DNA of 64,000 nt from CAIQIA01 sp945861105 (GCA_947488815.1 CANLCC010000001.1:93086-157085), one strand, 5' to 3'. Shown: positions 9,424 through 17,770, counted from the stretch's first letter. Made by a program: numbers and translations. Notes: a model not told the origin generated them from the sequence alone.

Positions 9424-9888
9424 GTGGCAGCCCCGGAGAACACCGTCGTTCTGATCCACGCCCCGGGCTGTCGAGGCATGCGCTGGTTGGGGCTGGGCCC
9501 AGGGTTGCGGCCGCTGGGAGCCCTACGGCAACTGCAGGCCTTGCTGGATCAGCACAGCTTCTGGGCCACGGGCCGTCGACTGGGGCAGCTCCGGACGATG
9601 CTTGCGGCCAGCACGGTGGTGGTCACGGCGTGGCAGGGGCAGCGCCTGGTGGGGTTCGGCAGGGCCACCAGCGACGGCGTCTTCCGGGCGACGCTCTGGG
9701 ATGTGGTGGTGGCTACGGACCAGCAGGGTGGCGGCATCGGCCGGCAGCTGGTGGACGCTCTGCTCAGGTCCAGGCCGCTGAGGAGCGTTGAGCGCACATA
9801 CCTGATGACCACCCAGAGCAGCGGGTTCTACCAACAGATTGGTTTCCGACTGGTGACCAGTCAGCACCTACTTGTAAAGAAAACCTGA
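9424..9888 (+). CDS. GNAT family N-acetyltransferase
   Basis: A 154-residue acetyl-CoA dependent N-acetyltransferase of unknown substrate. The acetyl-CoA pyrophosphate loop is QQGGGIGRQLVDALL near residue 100, preceded by the beta4 strand LWDVVVATD. SGFYQQIGFRL near 131 is the usual motif B. Translation is taken from GTG 9424, since no ATG lies at a plausible place. The gene is divergent from secA. Its stop codon directly abuts the 3' end of the tRNA-Gly gene on the other strand, leaving no room for a separate terminator. The family is sure, the substrate unknown. Confidence 0.85.
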   Translation: MAAPENTVVLIHAPGCRGMRWLGLGPGLRPLGALRQLQALLDQHSFWATGRRLGQLRTMLAASTVVVTAWQGQRLVGFGRATSDGVFRATLWDVVVATDQQGGGIGRQLVDALLRSRPLRSVERTYLMTTQSSGFYQQIGFRLVTSQHLLVKKT

Positions 9889-9960
9889 AGCGGATGAAGA
9901 GATTCGAACTCTCGACCCTCTCCTTGGCAAGGAGATGCTCTACCACTGAGCTACATCCGC
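9889..9960 (-). tRNA. tRNA-Gly (anticodon GCC)
   Basis: Read on the minus strand, the sequence folds into a full cloverleaf. The 7-base acceptor stem is GCGGATG with CATCCGC. The D arm contains AGCTCAGTGGTAGAGC. The anticodon stem is TCTCC/GGAGA with loop TTGCCAA, so the anticodon is GCC. The T arm contains GTTCGAATC. The discriminator base is T and CCA is not encoded. It reads GGC and GGT glycine codons. Confidence 0.97.
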
Positions 9961-10013
9961 AGGCAGCCCGGCTCCGGGCATTCAGACATCATGCACCACA
10001 GGGGCCCCGCTGG

Positions 10014-11366
10014 TCAATGCCCCCCTGCCCCCAGGCTGCCGTAGAGCTCCAGCAGTTCATTCCGAAACCGCTCTTCGCTGTACAGACGGGCCTGGCGCAG
10101 GCCTGCTCGCACAGCGGCCGCATACCGTTCCCGGTCCGTCAGGAGTTCGGTCAGGAGTCTGCAGAATCCTTCAACGTCGTTGGGTGAAGCCATACCGGCA
10201 GCACCTTCCCCGCAGGCCTCCTGGCAAGCAGGAATGTCGGAGCAGACGGCAGGGGTGCCAGCTGCCATTGCTTCCAGAGGCGGCAGGCCCCAGCCTTCAA
10301 CCAGCGAGGGAAACACAATGGCGAGGCTGTTGTTGAGGTGCCAGCGTACGGTGGACCGTGGGGCGGAACGCAACCATTCAATGCCGTCACCGCTTCGTGA
10401 TGAGAGGCTGTCAAGCAGATCCTCGCAAAGCCAGCCAGCTTTGCCGATTAGCAAGAGCTTTAATCCTGGGAATCTCTGACGGAGAGACCGATGAATCTCC
10501 AGTGTTGTTGCATGATTCTTCTTGGGCTCCAGTGTGCCGAGCTGCAAGAGAGAGTGGCCTTCGGGATAGCGCTGAAAGTTGTCAAATATAGTCAGTTTTG
10601 CTTTCACAAGTTCTTCTTCGTCTTCCTGTGAGCACGCAGGCATCACCAATGACTGCTGGATGACCTTGAGCTTGGAACGAATCCGATCACCAAAAACACT
10701 GATCAGCAAATCTCCGGTGGTTCGACTGATGGCATGAACAGCCGCAGCCTTGTCCGTTAATTCACGAAGCAACTCATAGAAGCGACCGGGATCATCAAGA
10801 CATAAGTCCGAGTGGGACAGTGGGATCAGATCATGCACTGTGACGACCATCGGAACGTCCACAGCCACTAAGGGGAAGGGCAGCGGATTATGGAAAAGAC
10901 ACGCTGTTCTTTCCCCTGTCTTGAGATCAGGAAAGCTGACTTCTGAGCACTTACCCGTGCGTACGTACTCAACTTGCGAATTGCTGTAAAGATTTAGGCT
11001 TGAACGAAAGCCTACGCTGTCTAGGGTCTGTAAGGCTGGATCATGGGGTACCCGTGATAAGGCAAGAGGGTGAAGCGGATCATGGTTGCTGATACGCGCT
11101 GCTTTGTAGGCGGACTTTCGAGGAATGTAATGACGAAATGACTGTTTAATCTCTCTCTTTACCAGCCCCGCCATCCCCGCGCTGGCAGGATGAACATTGA
11201 AAATATTGGTGTGCGCAAGCGCGCTTTCGCCTTCTTTTCTCTTTGATTCCAAGAGAAGGTCAATGGGTACTGACTGATGGGCGGCCTTCAACAGAGACTG
11301 TGTGAACGACTTAATCCCACTGCCTTGGTAGCGGAACAGTTCGGAAGTGTTGAGAATGAGAGTCAT
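10014..11366 (-). CDS. Family 1/4 (GT-B) glycosyltransferase
   Basis: A 450-residue GT-B glycosyltransferase. The C-terminal half has LQLGTLEPKKNHATTL near residue 278 and the E-x7-E signature EGWGLPPLEAMAAGTPA near 362. MVVTVHDLIPLSHSD near 172 is the loop often seen in mannosyl- or rhamnosyltransferases of O-antigen type. It is the last gene of the leftward polysaccharide cluster. The N-terminal half (10.9-11.4 kb) is AT-rich relative to the C-terminal half, like the methyltransferase gene upstream. It is separated from that gene by 158 bases. Donor and linkage cannot be read from the sequence. Confidence 0.85.
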   Translation of the reverse strand: MTLILNTSELFRYQGSGIKSFTQSLLKAAHQSVPIDLLLESKRKEGESALAHTNIFNVHPASAGMAGLVKREIKQSFRHYIPRKSAYKAARISNHDPLHPLALSRVPHDPALQTLDSVGFRSSLNLYSNSQVEYVRTGKCSEVSFPDLKTGERTACLFHNPLPFPLVAVDVPMVVTVHDLIPLSHSDLCLDDPGRFYELLRELTDKAAAVHAISRTTGDLLISVFGDRIRSKLKVIQQSLVMPACSQEDEEELVKAKLTIFDNFQRYPEGHSLLQLGTLEPKKNHATTLEIHRSLRQRFPGLKLLLIGKAGWLCEDLLDSLSSRSGDGIEWLRSAPRSTVRWHLNNSLAIVFPSLVEGWGLPPLEAMAAGTPAVCSDIPACQEACGEGAAGMASPNDVEGFCRLLTELLTDRERYAAAVRAGLRQARLYSEERFRNELLELYGSLGAGGH

Positions 11367-11524
11367 GGGACTGGATCCAGAAAAAGTTCATGGTCTATGG
11401 AAACTTCGAGGTCTAAATCATGCTCGTGTGATGCAACTGTAGTTACATCCTGCTCTTGCTCTTTGGTCGTAGAACCAAGCCAAACCTCAGTTGTGTTGAA
11501 TTATGGCCTGAGCCAGGGAGGAGG
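11367..11524. other. AT-rich spacer inside the polysaccharide cluster
   Basis: A 158-base gap between two leftward genes. I see no tRNA or reading frame of interest. A weak inverted repeat (CTCAG 17 bases apart from CTGAG, about 11487-11513) could form a poor hairpin downstream of the methyltransferase gene, but no T-run follows it. The spacer probably carries an internal promoter for the last glycosyltransferase; none can be pointed out with confidence. Confidence 0.3.
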
Positions 11525-13099
11525 TTAAGATACTCTTCTCACTAGAATCGCAATGGATGTGCAAGGGAATCCATCAACAGATAGGTTGAGTTGTGGATAA
11601 GGATATTCAGGACTGTCCTGGTGAAACGTGCTTTCTGAGTGGGGCGGGCTAGGCTGGAAGGAGTTATTCAATCCTGGATGATAGCTGTAGGGAGGTATGT
11701 CAACGTACCCGTCAATAAATGCTTTTCCGCGACTCAAATCAAAGGGGCATAGCTCATAATGTGCCCCACCTCCATTCTCATTCAGAGAATTGAGCATATC
11801 AACCAGGGTCACACGGAAATCTCCTTCATTGAAAAGCACTGTCTCCCAGTTGTCAATAGTTGATTGTCCCGATAAGTCATATTCTGTTGTGTGCACAGCC
11901 ATTCCACCTGGTTTGAGGCAGCGTGCAGATTGGGCAATAAAATGCAAGCCCTGACGCTTGGATCCGAGATGCTCCAACGCACAGGATGACCAGACAAAAT
12001 TAAAGCGATCGAAAAAAGTTGGAGGTATATTGTTCATATCAGCAAATTCAAAGCTCATCACTTTGTCCATTCGCTCCTTCGTTGCGAGCCACTCATGCTT
12101 TGCCTGTTCAAGGTTGGCAGTGTGCTGATTTGTGTCTGACCAACCCTTGCCTTCAATGATGTGAGGTGGAGCATCCGTGATCAAAAGACCGTCTACAAAA
12201 TTGGCAAAGCAGCTGGCCAATGGCTCAGTCCCACATCCAAACCCAAGGCCGGTAGTGCCGGCACTGAGATAACCATGGTCGTAGAGAACTTGGATTGTAT
12301 AGGTCCACTCCCAAATCTTGCGAAGTTTAAAATTGTTAGAGCGCAAAGAGGCGGAAAGTCTTCGATGCCATGACGAATAGATATCTGATGAAGTGCAGAG
12401 GCGGCATGTTGCGAGGACCTTCTCGCTGTTGGCAGATACTGAATCACCTATTGGTGACCAGTCAAGAGCCTTGGGGGAGTCGAGCTTCTCAAGCTGCCAT
12501 GCCAATGCCTTGATGTTGGCCTTCATGATCTGAAGGTCTCTCGCCAGTTCACCTGTCGCAGAAGTGTTGGGGCTCTCTGCAGACTCCCAGCCTTTCACGT
12601 CAATTAGTTGTCGTATCAGTGCATCAAGCTGATATCGACTTGCTGCAATTAGACTGCTTGCCGGCTTGGCTGGGGAGTCTTTTCGTGGCCTATGCTGAGG
12701 TTGCTCAATCTGCAGGTCCTTGATGATTGCCAGCAGGCTATTGAGATGGTCAGCGTCGATATTGTGCCGACTCGTCGTTGGCATGGTGATCAGCCTAGTC
12801 CTGACGATCGATAAAACTTCATTGGACCAGAGTAGGGAATACCTCTGCTTTTTGAGTTTGCCGCAAATCTCATCAGGCCACTGATCAATTAAGCCACGAT
12901 GGAGAACCCAGTAGCTAGGTTTCCAGCTGCCGTCATAATCGCTGTAACTGCAATACCTGATGTTGCTGTTGTTTAGTTCAAATCCTTCGGGTCCTACCAC
13001 CCCACGACCCATGGGAAAATTATCGACCGCTGAGGAGGCCTCAATCCAGAGCGGGTCTTGCATGGAATCATGTGTAGTTTGCGAGATCTTACCATGCAT
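11525..13099 (-). CDS. Class I SAM-dependent methyltransferase with unknown N-terminal region
   Basis: A 524-residue protein. The C-terminal half is a Rossmann methyltransferase: motif I LGFGCGTEPL near residue 284, an acidic end LLITDAPPHI near 302, FVWSSCALEHLG near 365, and ARCLKPGGMAVHTTEYD near 387. A likely partner motif is ATCRLCTSSDI near 230, a Cys pair just ahead of the domain. The first 220 residues match nothing I recognise. The composition is strikingly AT-rich for this genome, as in the permease gene upstream, which points to acquisition by transfer. Its place among export and glycosyltransferase genes suggests it modifies a sugar or a glycan chain end, but the substrate is unknown. 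Confidence 0.78.
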   Translation of the reverse strand: MHGKISQTTHDSMQDPLWIEASSAVDNFPMGRGVVGPEGFELNNSNIRYCSYSDYDGSWKPSYWVLHRGLIDQWPDEICGKLKKQRYSLLWSNEVLSIVRTRLITMPTTSRHNIDADHLNSLLAIIKDLQIEQPQHRPRKDSPAKPASSLIAASRYQLDALIRQLIDVKGWESAESPNTSATGELARDLQIMKANIKALAWQLEKLDSPKALDWSPIGDSVSANSEKVLATCRLCTSSDIYSSWHRRLSASLRSNNFKLRKIWEWTYTIQVLYDHGYLSAGTTGLGFGCGTEPLASCFANFVDGLLITDAPPHIIEGKGWSDTNQHTANLEQAKHEWLATKERMDKVMSFEFADMNNIPPTFFDRFNFVWSSCALEHLGSKRQGLHFIAQSARCLKPGGMAVHTTEYDLSGQSTIDNWETVLFNEGDFRVTLVDMLNSLNENGGGAHYELCPFDLSRGKAFIDGYVDIPPYSYHPGLNNSFQPSPPHSESTFHQDSPEYPYPQLNLSVDGFPCTSIAILVRRVS

Positions 13100-13173
13100 A
13101 CGGCGTGGCCCATGGATACGAGTCGGCGAGAGCTATTGCGTAAGTGCGAAGCGATACTTTGTAAGAATAATTT

Positions 13174-13959
13174 TCAGATTAGGAAAGGTAGATATGGACG
13201 CTCCCTTTGAAGCAGCCTTAATGCTCCAATCATGCCAAAGAGGTTCAGTAACAGCATGATGAATATTTTGTTCCATTCAAGATGGCCGTTGATCATCACC
13301 TCACGGATTGGCCCAATCAGTTGGTAGATTGGATTCCAGTCGGCGGACCAGCCAAACCTGCCGAGGCTTTCCCTGTAGTACAAGATTGGAGACAATAGAA
13401 AGACCAGCTGGAGAGCAATTGGAACAAGCTGGTAAAGATCGCGATAGCGAGCGCCCAGGAGGCAAATGACCATGGGTAGCCAGAGCATAAAGACCAGCAA
13501 ATTAAATAGAGGTAGCCACCCGAGCGTGAGCAGGTTAAAAACAATCTGACTTTTTATAAATGCAAGGACAAAAATAACAAGAAAGAAGGACTGGAAGAAG
13601 GTCTGAAGGTGAAATGACCACTCTTCCAGCACATAAAAAAACGGATTGAGATTAGTATTCTTCAGGTGGTTGGTGTTGTGCTCGAGCAGATTTGGGGCCG
13701 AGCTAATGCTTGAGGAAAGTGAATTCCAGATTACAAGGCTGATGCCGAGGTAAACAACGTAGTGCCTGAAGTCAGAGACTTTGAATACGGTTCCATACAC
13801 AGCAGCCAGCGTTCCGATTGAGAGTAGATTTGAAAAACCCAGCCAGAAGCTGCCGAGGAATGTCCGGGCGAAGCGTGCCTTTGTCCGTGCGGTAGCAGTG
13901 AACCACCAGACGCGACGGGACTTCCAGGCATCTCGAATTGTGTCACGCATGGTGTTCAT
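13174..13959 (-). CDS. ABC-2 type polysaccharide export permease (Wzm/KpsM-like)
   Basis: Membrane subunit of an ABC exporter that moves a lipid-linked polysaccharide across the inner membrane. About 261 residues with six hydrophobic segments: LGSFWLGFSNLLSIGTLAAV, HYVVYLGISLVIW, a long one ending FVLAFI, LLTLGWLPLFNLLVF, VPIALQLVFLLSPILYY and IFIMLLLNLFGMIG. The motif SPILYYRESL near 214 is typical of this family. The start is uncertain: ATG 13977, 13959 and 13950 are in frame. I prefer 13959 because GGGG stands seven bases upstream. It overlaps the ATPase gene's end, so the pair is coupled. The gene is AT-rich relative to the genome. Confidence 0.88.
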   Translation of the reverse strand: MNTMRDTIRDAWKSRRVWWFTATARTKARFARTFLGSFWLGFSNLLSIGTLAAVYGTVFKVSDFRHYVVYLGISLVIWNSLSSSISSAPNLLEHNTNHLKNTNLNPFFYVLEEWSFHLQTFFQSFFLVIFVLAFIKSQIVFNLLTLGWLPLFNLLVFMLWLPMVICLLGARYRDLYQLVPIALQLVFLLSPILYYRESLGRFGWSADWNPIYQLIGPIREVMINGHLEWNKIFIMLLLNLFGMIGALRLLQRERPYLPFLI

Positions 13960-14692
13960 GGTAATACCCCAGGGCATTCTCTAGGTTGTCATCGCAAACG
14001 ATGCGACCCTGATCAAACACAAGGCCACGTTTGCAGAACTGCCTGAGCAGCTCGTCTGAATGAGATGCCATGATCAATGTCCCAGCGCCGTCAATGAACG
14101 CGCGCATGCGTTCCTGGGCGCGAACCTGAAACTGACTGTCTCCAGCACCAAAACCCTCATCAAGGGCCAGGCACTCATGTTGAAAACCAGTGAGTACCGA
14201 AAACAACAGTCTTGCCGCCATGCCCTCGCTGTAGCCCTTCACAGGAAGATGAACAAAGTCCCCAAGGCCTGAAAACTCCACCACCTCGTCGAGAAATTGG
14301 CGGAAGCCCTTCAGATTGCCCCTGACGAGCAGATAGTGCGCCTTGACTGCCTGGACACCGCTTAATTCAGGGCTGGTGATGAAGCTCTTCTGAATCATCG
14401 GATGGACTGTTGCATAGGCCTTCAGACGGCCAGATGTAGCGGTGTAGATACCCGAGACCAGTTTCAGGAACGTCGACTTGCCCGCGCCGTTGTGACCAAT
14501 CAAAGCCACTCGTTCCCCACTGCAGATGCGGCAAGTGATGCCACGTAATGCTTCAACTTCAGCTCCGGTCGAGGAACGGCGCAAGGCTCCGCCGGTCACT
14601 GATCGAAGCAGGACATTTTTCAGGCTCCTGGTTTCCGTGGTCCAAACGGGGATTCGCAGCCATACATCGTCTGTTTCTACGACTGTCTGCAT
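13943..14692 (-). CDS. ABC transporter ATP-binding protein for polysaccharide export (Wzt-like)
   Basis: ATPase partner of the adjacent Wzm-like permease. The 249 residues show Walker A GHNGAGKST near 65-73, the ABC signature YSEGMAARL near 151, Walker B LALDEGFGAGD, and the switch His in LIMASHSDE. The extended N-terminus with IPVWTTETRSLKNVLL is typical of Wzt-class exporters. The chain stops right after the nucleotide-binding domain, so the C-terminal carbohydrate-binding domain that recognises a modified chain end in O9a-type Wzt is absent. It starts inside the end of the preceding glycosyltransferase gene by 16 bases. Confidence 0.92.
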   Translation of the reverse strand: MQTVVETDDVWLRIPVWTTETRSLKNVLLRSVTGGALRRSSTGAEVEALRGITCRICSGERVALIGHNGAGKSTFLKLVSGIYTATSGRLKAYATVHPMIQKSFITSPELSGVQAVKAHYLLVRGNLKGFRQFLDEVVEFSGLGDFVHLPVKGYSEGMAARLLFSVLTGFQHECLALDEGFGAGDSQFQVRAQERMRAFIDGAGTLIMASHSDELLRQFCKRGLVFDQGRIVCDDNLENALGYYHEHHA

Positions 14693-15783
14693 GCTTCGAT
14701 GGCCTCCCGGATCTGTGCTTGCTGACGTTCGAGCGAAAGCTTAACAGCTAGGCACCGCCCTGCGGTTGCCAAGTCATGCCAGAGGGAGTGATCGCAACGC
14801 AGCCGTTCGATCGCCGTCGTAAAGCTGCTACCGCCATCATCCAGCTGAAAGAACAGCGAACTGCTGTTGTGGAGTTCCCGATGCACCGGGATGTCGCTTA
14901 CCACCGTGGGAATCCCCTCGGCCTTGGCTTCCATCACTGGGTAATCAAATCCCTCCATCCGACTGAAAGAGGCGAGCAGCCACGCTCTGCGGACTTGCTC
15001 AATGAGTTCGGTCTGGCTGAGATGATCAATCAACACCAGCGCTTCGGGGTTGGGCAGCTGTTCTCGCTTTTGTTTCAGGTCAAGGGTCTGGCGACCCTCG
15101 CGTCCGATCACGATCATGCGACCCCGCCAGCTGGATCCAGTTGTTTGTAGACGATGTAGAGCTTCGATCGCTCCGGCAACATTCTTGTTGCGATCATGCC
15201 GTGCCAGAATGACAATGTCTTCGCTGTTCTGAGACGCAACGGCAGGGCGTTCAATGGCAATGCCATTTAAGACCACATCAATGCATTCGGCGTTGATGCC
15301 GTTGGCGATCAGTTGATCGGCAACAAAGTTGCTGATGGCGATGATGCGTTTGGCGTGTCGAAGATGCACCGGCGTCCATAATTGATAGCGCCAGGTTGCT
15401 TTTCGGCTGTTGGAGATGTAAAGCGGGGTCAGATCGTGACACGTGATCACCTGGGGTATGTCTGTTATGCCCAGAAGCGTGTCGCAGAAGGGGCTGTACA
15501 CCACATCTGGGTTCTTGATCAGAAGACCACACTGCCTCGCCTCATCCAGGGCCTTGCGAGGATCCACCCCATGTTGTGCGAGCGAGAGCCGTTGTAACAG
15601 CTTCAGCCAGGCCCCACTGGGATGAGAGTGGGGGAGATCGTTCCCCTGCTGACACCGGCAACGATTGCTTTCGGGGTCAACCAGCAATCGCGGGCCTGGA
15701 ATCCCAGGCAGGACACGTCGGAGGTAGCTGGTGAAGCCAGAAGCTCCGGGAATGTAGGCCAGCAGGTTTGTCAGCACCGTCAC
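14677..15783 (-). CDS. Family 1/4 (GT-B) glycosyltransferase
   Basis: A 368-residue GT-B enzyme. The donor-binding half has IVILARHDRNKNVAGAIEAL near 189 and the E-x7-E signature EGFDYPVMEAKAEGIPTV near 283. VITCHDLTPLYISNS near 116 is a familiar loop of mannosyltransferase-like members. Its ATG overlaps the previous gene's stop by four bases and its own end overlaps the ATPase gene, so it sits in a translationally coupled chain. Likely role: adding a sugar to the exported polysaccharide. Specificity is unknown. Confidence 0.86.
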   Translation of the reverse strand: MTVLTNLLAYIPGASGFTSYLRRVLPGIPGPRLLVDPESNRCRCQQGNDLPHSHPSGAWLKLLQRLSLAQHGVDPRKALDEARQCGLLIKNPDVVYSPFCDTLLGITDIPQVITCHDLTPLYISNSRKATWRYQLWTPVHLRHAKRIIAISNFVADQLIANGINAECIDVVLNGIAIERPAVASQNSEDIVILARHDRNKNVAGAIEALHRLQTTGSSWRGRMIVIGREGRQTLDLKQKREQLPNPEALVLIDHLSQTELIEQVRRAWLLASFSRMEGFDYPVMEAKAEGIPTVVSDIPVHRELHNSSSLFFQLDDGGSSFTTAIERLRCDHSLWHDLATAGRCLAVKLSLERQQAQIREAIEACRQS

Positions 15784-16952
15784 AGATTGAGATCCTGCAG
15801 GCGCTTTTGCCAGACTTTACTGGAGAACACCTCGACGTAACGATGCCGGCAGCTTTCGCATCGTGTGGCATAGCCAACGGGGTCCAGCACCGCCTGCATC
15901 GCTGCGCCTAGATCCGCAGCGTGCGTGGGGGGAACGGTGCTTCCGATCCTGAGGCCGTTCACCCAGGCCATGCCCGAGCGCCTGCGATCAAAGCTCAGCG
16001 CCGGAACGCCGCAGGCCATGGCTTCGAGCTGCACGATGCCGAAGGCCTCATGGCATGACGCGGAGGGTAGTACCAGCAGGTCTGCCTGGCGCAGCAGTGA
16101 AAACTTCTCGGACTCATTCAGCCTTCCGTGAAAGCTGATGACAGTGTCCGCCTCTCTGTCTGGCTGTCCCCAGGCCAGTCCTTCAAGGAAGCGGCGTTGG
16201 CTCCCATCTCCGATCACATCCAGCCTGGCGACACCGATCTGCCGACAAGCCTCGATCAGCCAGTCCACCCGCTTGTAGCTCTCCAGTCGACCGATGAAGA
16301 TCACCCTGCCGCGCGGGGTTGGGGCAAGGCCCCTCTGCCGACGTTCACTCCACACAGTTTCCGCGGTTGCCTCCGTCTTCGGATCCAGGCAGCAGGGAAG
16401 CAGCACCAACCGGTCCGAGGGCACTCCTGCCTTCTGCAGTTCCAGGCACAAGGGCTCAGAGGTGCAGATCACTGGATCCGGACCCCAACGAACCCATGCC
16501 AGGGCCATGCTCTGATAAAGCAGCAGCAGTCCACTCGACGCGGAGGATCCGCCCGTCTCCAGAAAGGCGTGCCACAGGGCAGCAATCCGTCGTCGCCTGT
16601 TCAGCAGCCTTGCCAGCCCAGCCAACAGCAGCACGGTGGGGCAGGGCAGATGCACCAGCAGTGGGTCGGATGACCACAGCAGCTGAATGAGGGAGCGACA
16701 GGGGAATGGCACAAGCACGTCTCCCCAGGCCCAGCTGACGACCTGACGACGCTCGTAATCCACCGTCAATGGATCCCCTTCCTCTCCCTTGCCAGTCCCC
16801 CGCAGGCTGACGCTGACGCTGTCCCCATCCAGTTCGTGCCATCCCTGGCCCACCGCATGGACCACCCGTTCCACTCCGCCGTAGCCAGGGGGCCATTCGC
16901 GGGTCAGCTGGATCAGGCGATCGCGCCGGACCGGGCTGTGATCAGCGCCCAC
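15780..16952 (-). CDS. Family 4 (GT-B) glycosyltransferase
   Basis: A 390-residue GT-B glycosyltransferase. The N-terminal glycine-rich loop REWPPGYGGVERVV binds the acceptor side, VIFIGRLESYKRVDWLIEA near 227 begins the donor domain, and SCHEAFGIVQLEAMACGVPA near 300 carries the E-x7-E signature. No ATG exists near the domain start; GTG 16952 gives an 11-base overlap with the ribH stop and is the best candidate. It is the first gene of the leftward polysaccharide cluster and is physically joined to the housekeeping genes ribH and psbZ. Confidence 0.84.
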   Translation of the reverse strand: MGADHSPVRRDRLIQLTREWPPGYGGVERVVHAVGQGWHELDGDSVSVSLRGTGKGEEGDPLTVDYERRQVVSWAWGDVLVPFPCRSLIQLLWSSDPLLVHLPCPTVLLLAGLARLLNRRRRIAALWHAFLETGGSSASSGLLLLYQSMALAWVRWGPDPVICTSEPLCLELQKAGVPSDRLVLLPCCLDPKTEATAETVWSERRQRGLAPTPRGRVIFIGRLESYKRVDWLIEACRQIGVARLDVIGDGSQRRFLEGLAWGQPDREADTVISFHGRLNESEKFSLLRQADLLVLPSASCHEAFGIVQLEAMACGVPALSFDRRRSGMAWVNGLRIGSTVPPTHAADLGAAMQAVLDPVGYATRCESCRHRYVEVFSSKVWQKRLQDLNL

Positions 16953-17433
16953 CTGCGGCTGCTATCGCCCCCATCAGGCTGCCCATTTCCAGCGCCTGCA
17001 GCCCATAGCTCCAGCCCAGGTTGCTCTTGATGCCGGCGCGCTCGAGGGCCTGCTGCATCGTGTCGGTGGTGAGCACCCCGAAGATCACCGGCACACCCGT
17101 GTCGCGGCTGACCGCTGCCACACCCTTGCTCACTTCGGCGACCACCACATCGAAGTGGGGGGTGTCGCCGCGGATCACAGCACCGAGGGTGACGAGCACG
17201 TCGTAGCGGCCGCTGCGGGCCAGTTGCTGGGCGACCAGTGGAATCTCGAAGCTGCCCGGCACCCAGGCCACATCGAGCTGGCCGCTCTGGGGGCCAACAT
17301 CAATGCCATGGCGACCCAGACAGTCGAGGCAGCCGCTGAGCAGGCGACCCGTCACCAGATCGTTGAACCGAGCCACCACAACACCGATCCGCAGGGCGGC
17401 CGTGTCGGTGAAGCGACCTTCGAAGACGGCCAA
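16942..17433 (-). CDS. ribH: 6,7-dimethyl-8-ribityllumazine synthase
   Basis: Penultimate enzyme of riboflavin synthesis: it condenses 5-amino-6-ribitylaminouracil with dihydroxybutanone phosphate. The 163 residues fit the family length. Visible motifs are VVVARFNDLVTGRLL near the N-terminus, VPGSFEIPLVAQQLA near 58, the phosphate-binding GAVIRGDTPHFD near 84, and PVIFGVLTTDTMQQA near 115 with an acidic/AER helix. It follows psbZ by four bases on the same strand and is overlapped by a glycosyltransferase gene at its end. Confidence 0.95.
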   Translation of the reverse strand: MAVFEGRFTDTAALRIGVVVARFNDLVTGRLLSGCLDCLGRHGIDVGPQSGQLDVAWVPGSFEIPLVAQQLARSGRYDVLVTLGAVIRGDTPHFDVVVAEVSKGVAAVSRDTGVPVIFGVLTTDTMQQALERAGIKSNLGWSYGLQALEMGSLMGAIAAAGGR

Positions 17434-17437
17434 GGGA

Positions 17438-17626
17438 TCAGACCACGAAAAGGCTCATGCCCCAGTTGACCAGCACGAGGGCCACCCACACCAGGCCCCC
17501 CAGCAGGATCAGACGGTTGGAGCGGCCGCTGTCCTCGTTGCTGGCGTAAAGGACTGGAACGGCCACGATCAGCACGAACGACGCCACCACCAGGGCCAGG
17601 ACGGTGAGGGTGTTGAGGATCTGCAT
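17438..17626 (-). CDS. psbZ: Photosystem II protein Z (Ycf9)
   Basis: A 62-residue photosystem II core subunit with two transmembrane helices, stabilising antenna-core contacts. The sequence begins MQILNTLTVLALVVASFVLI, has the charged stromal/lumenal loop YASNEDSGRSNRLIL, and a second helix GGLVWVALVLVNWGMSLFVV, exactly the family length and pattern. ATG 17626 is the family start although the frame is open further upstream. It is directly followed by ribH. It confirms a photosynthetic host. Confidence 0.95.
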   Translation of the reverse strand: MQILNTLTVLALVVASFVLIVAVPVLYASNEDSGRSNRLILLGGLVWVALVLVNWGMSLFVV

Positions 17627-17770
17627 GGCTGAGCGCGATCGTCGGCAACTGGCACGCCGCATTCTTCCATGCGGCGACGACCCTGCGACGAGCCGCTTCA
17701 CAGCTTGTGGCCATCGCCGGGATCGTCCCCCCGGGGGCTGCCTAGCATCGCGGCCGCACTTGCAAGGGCC

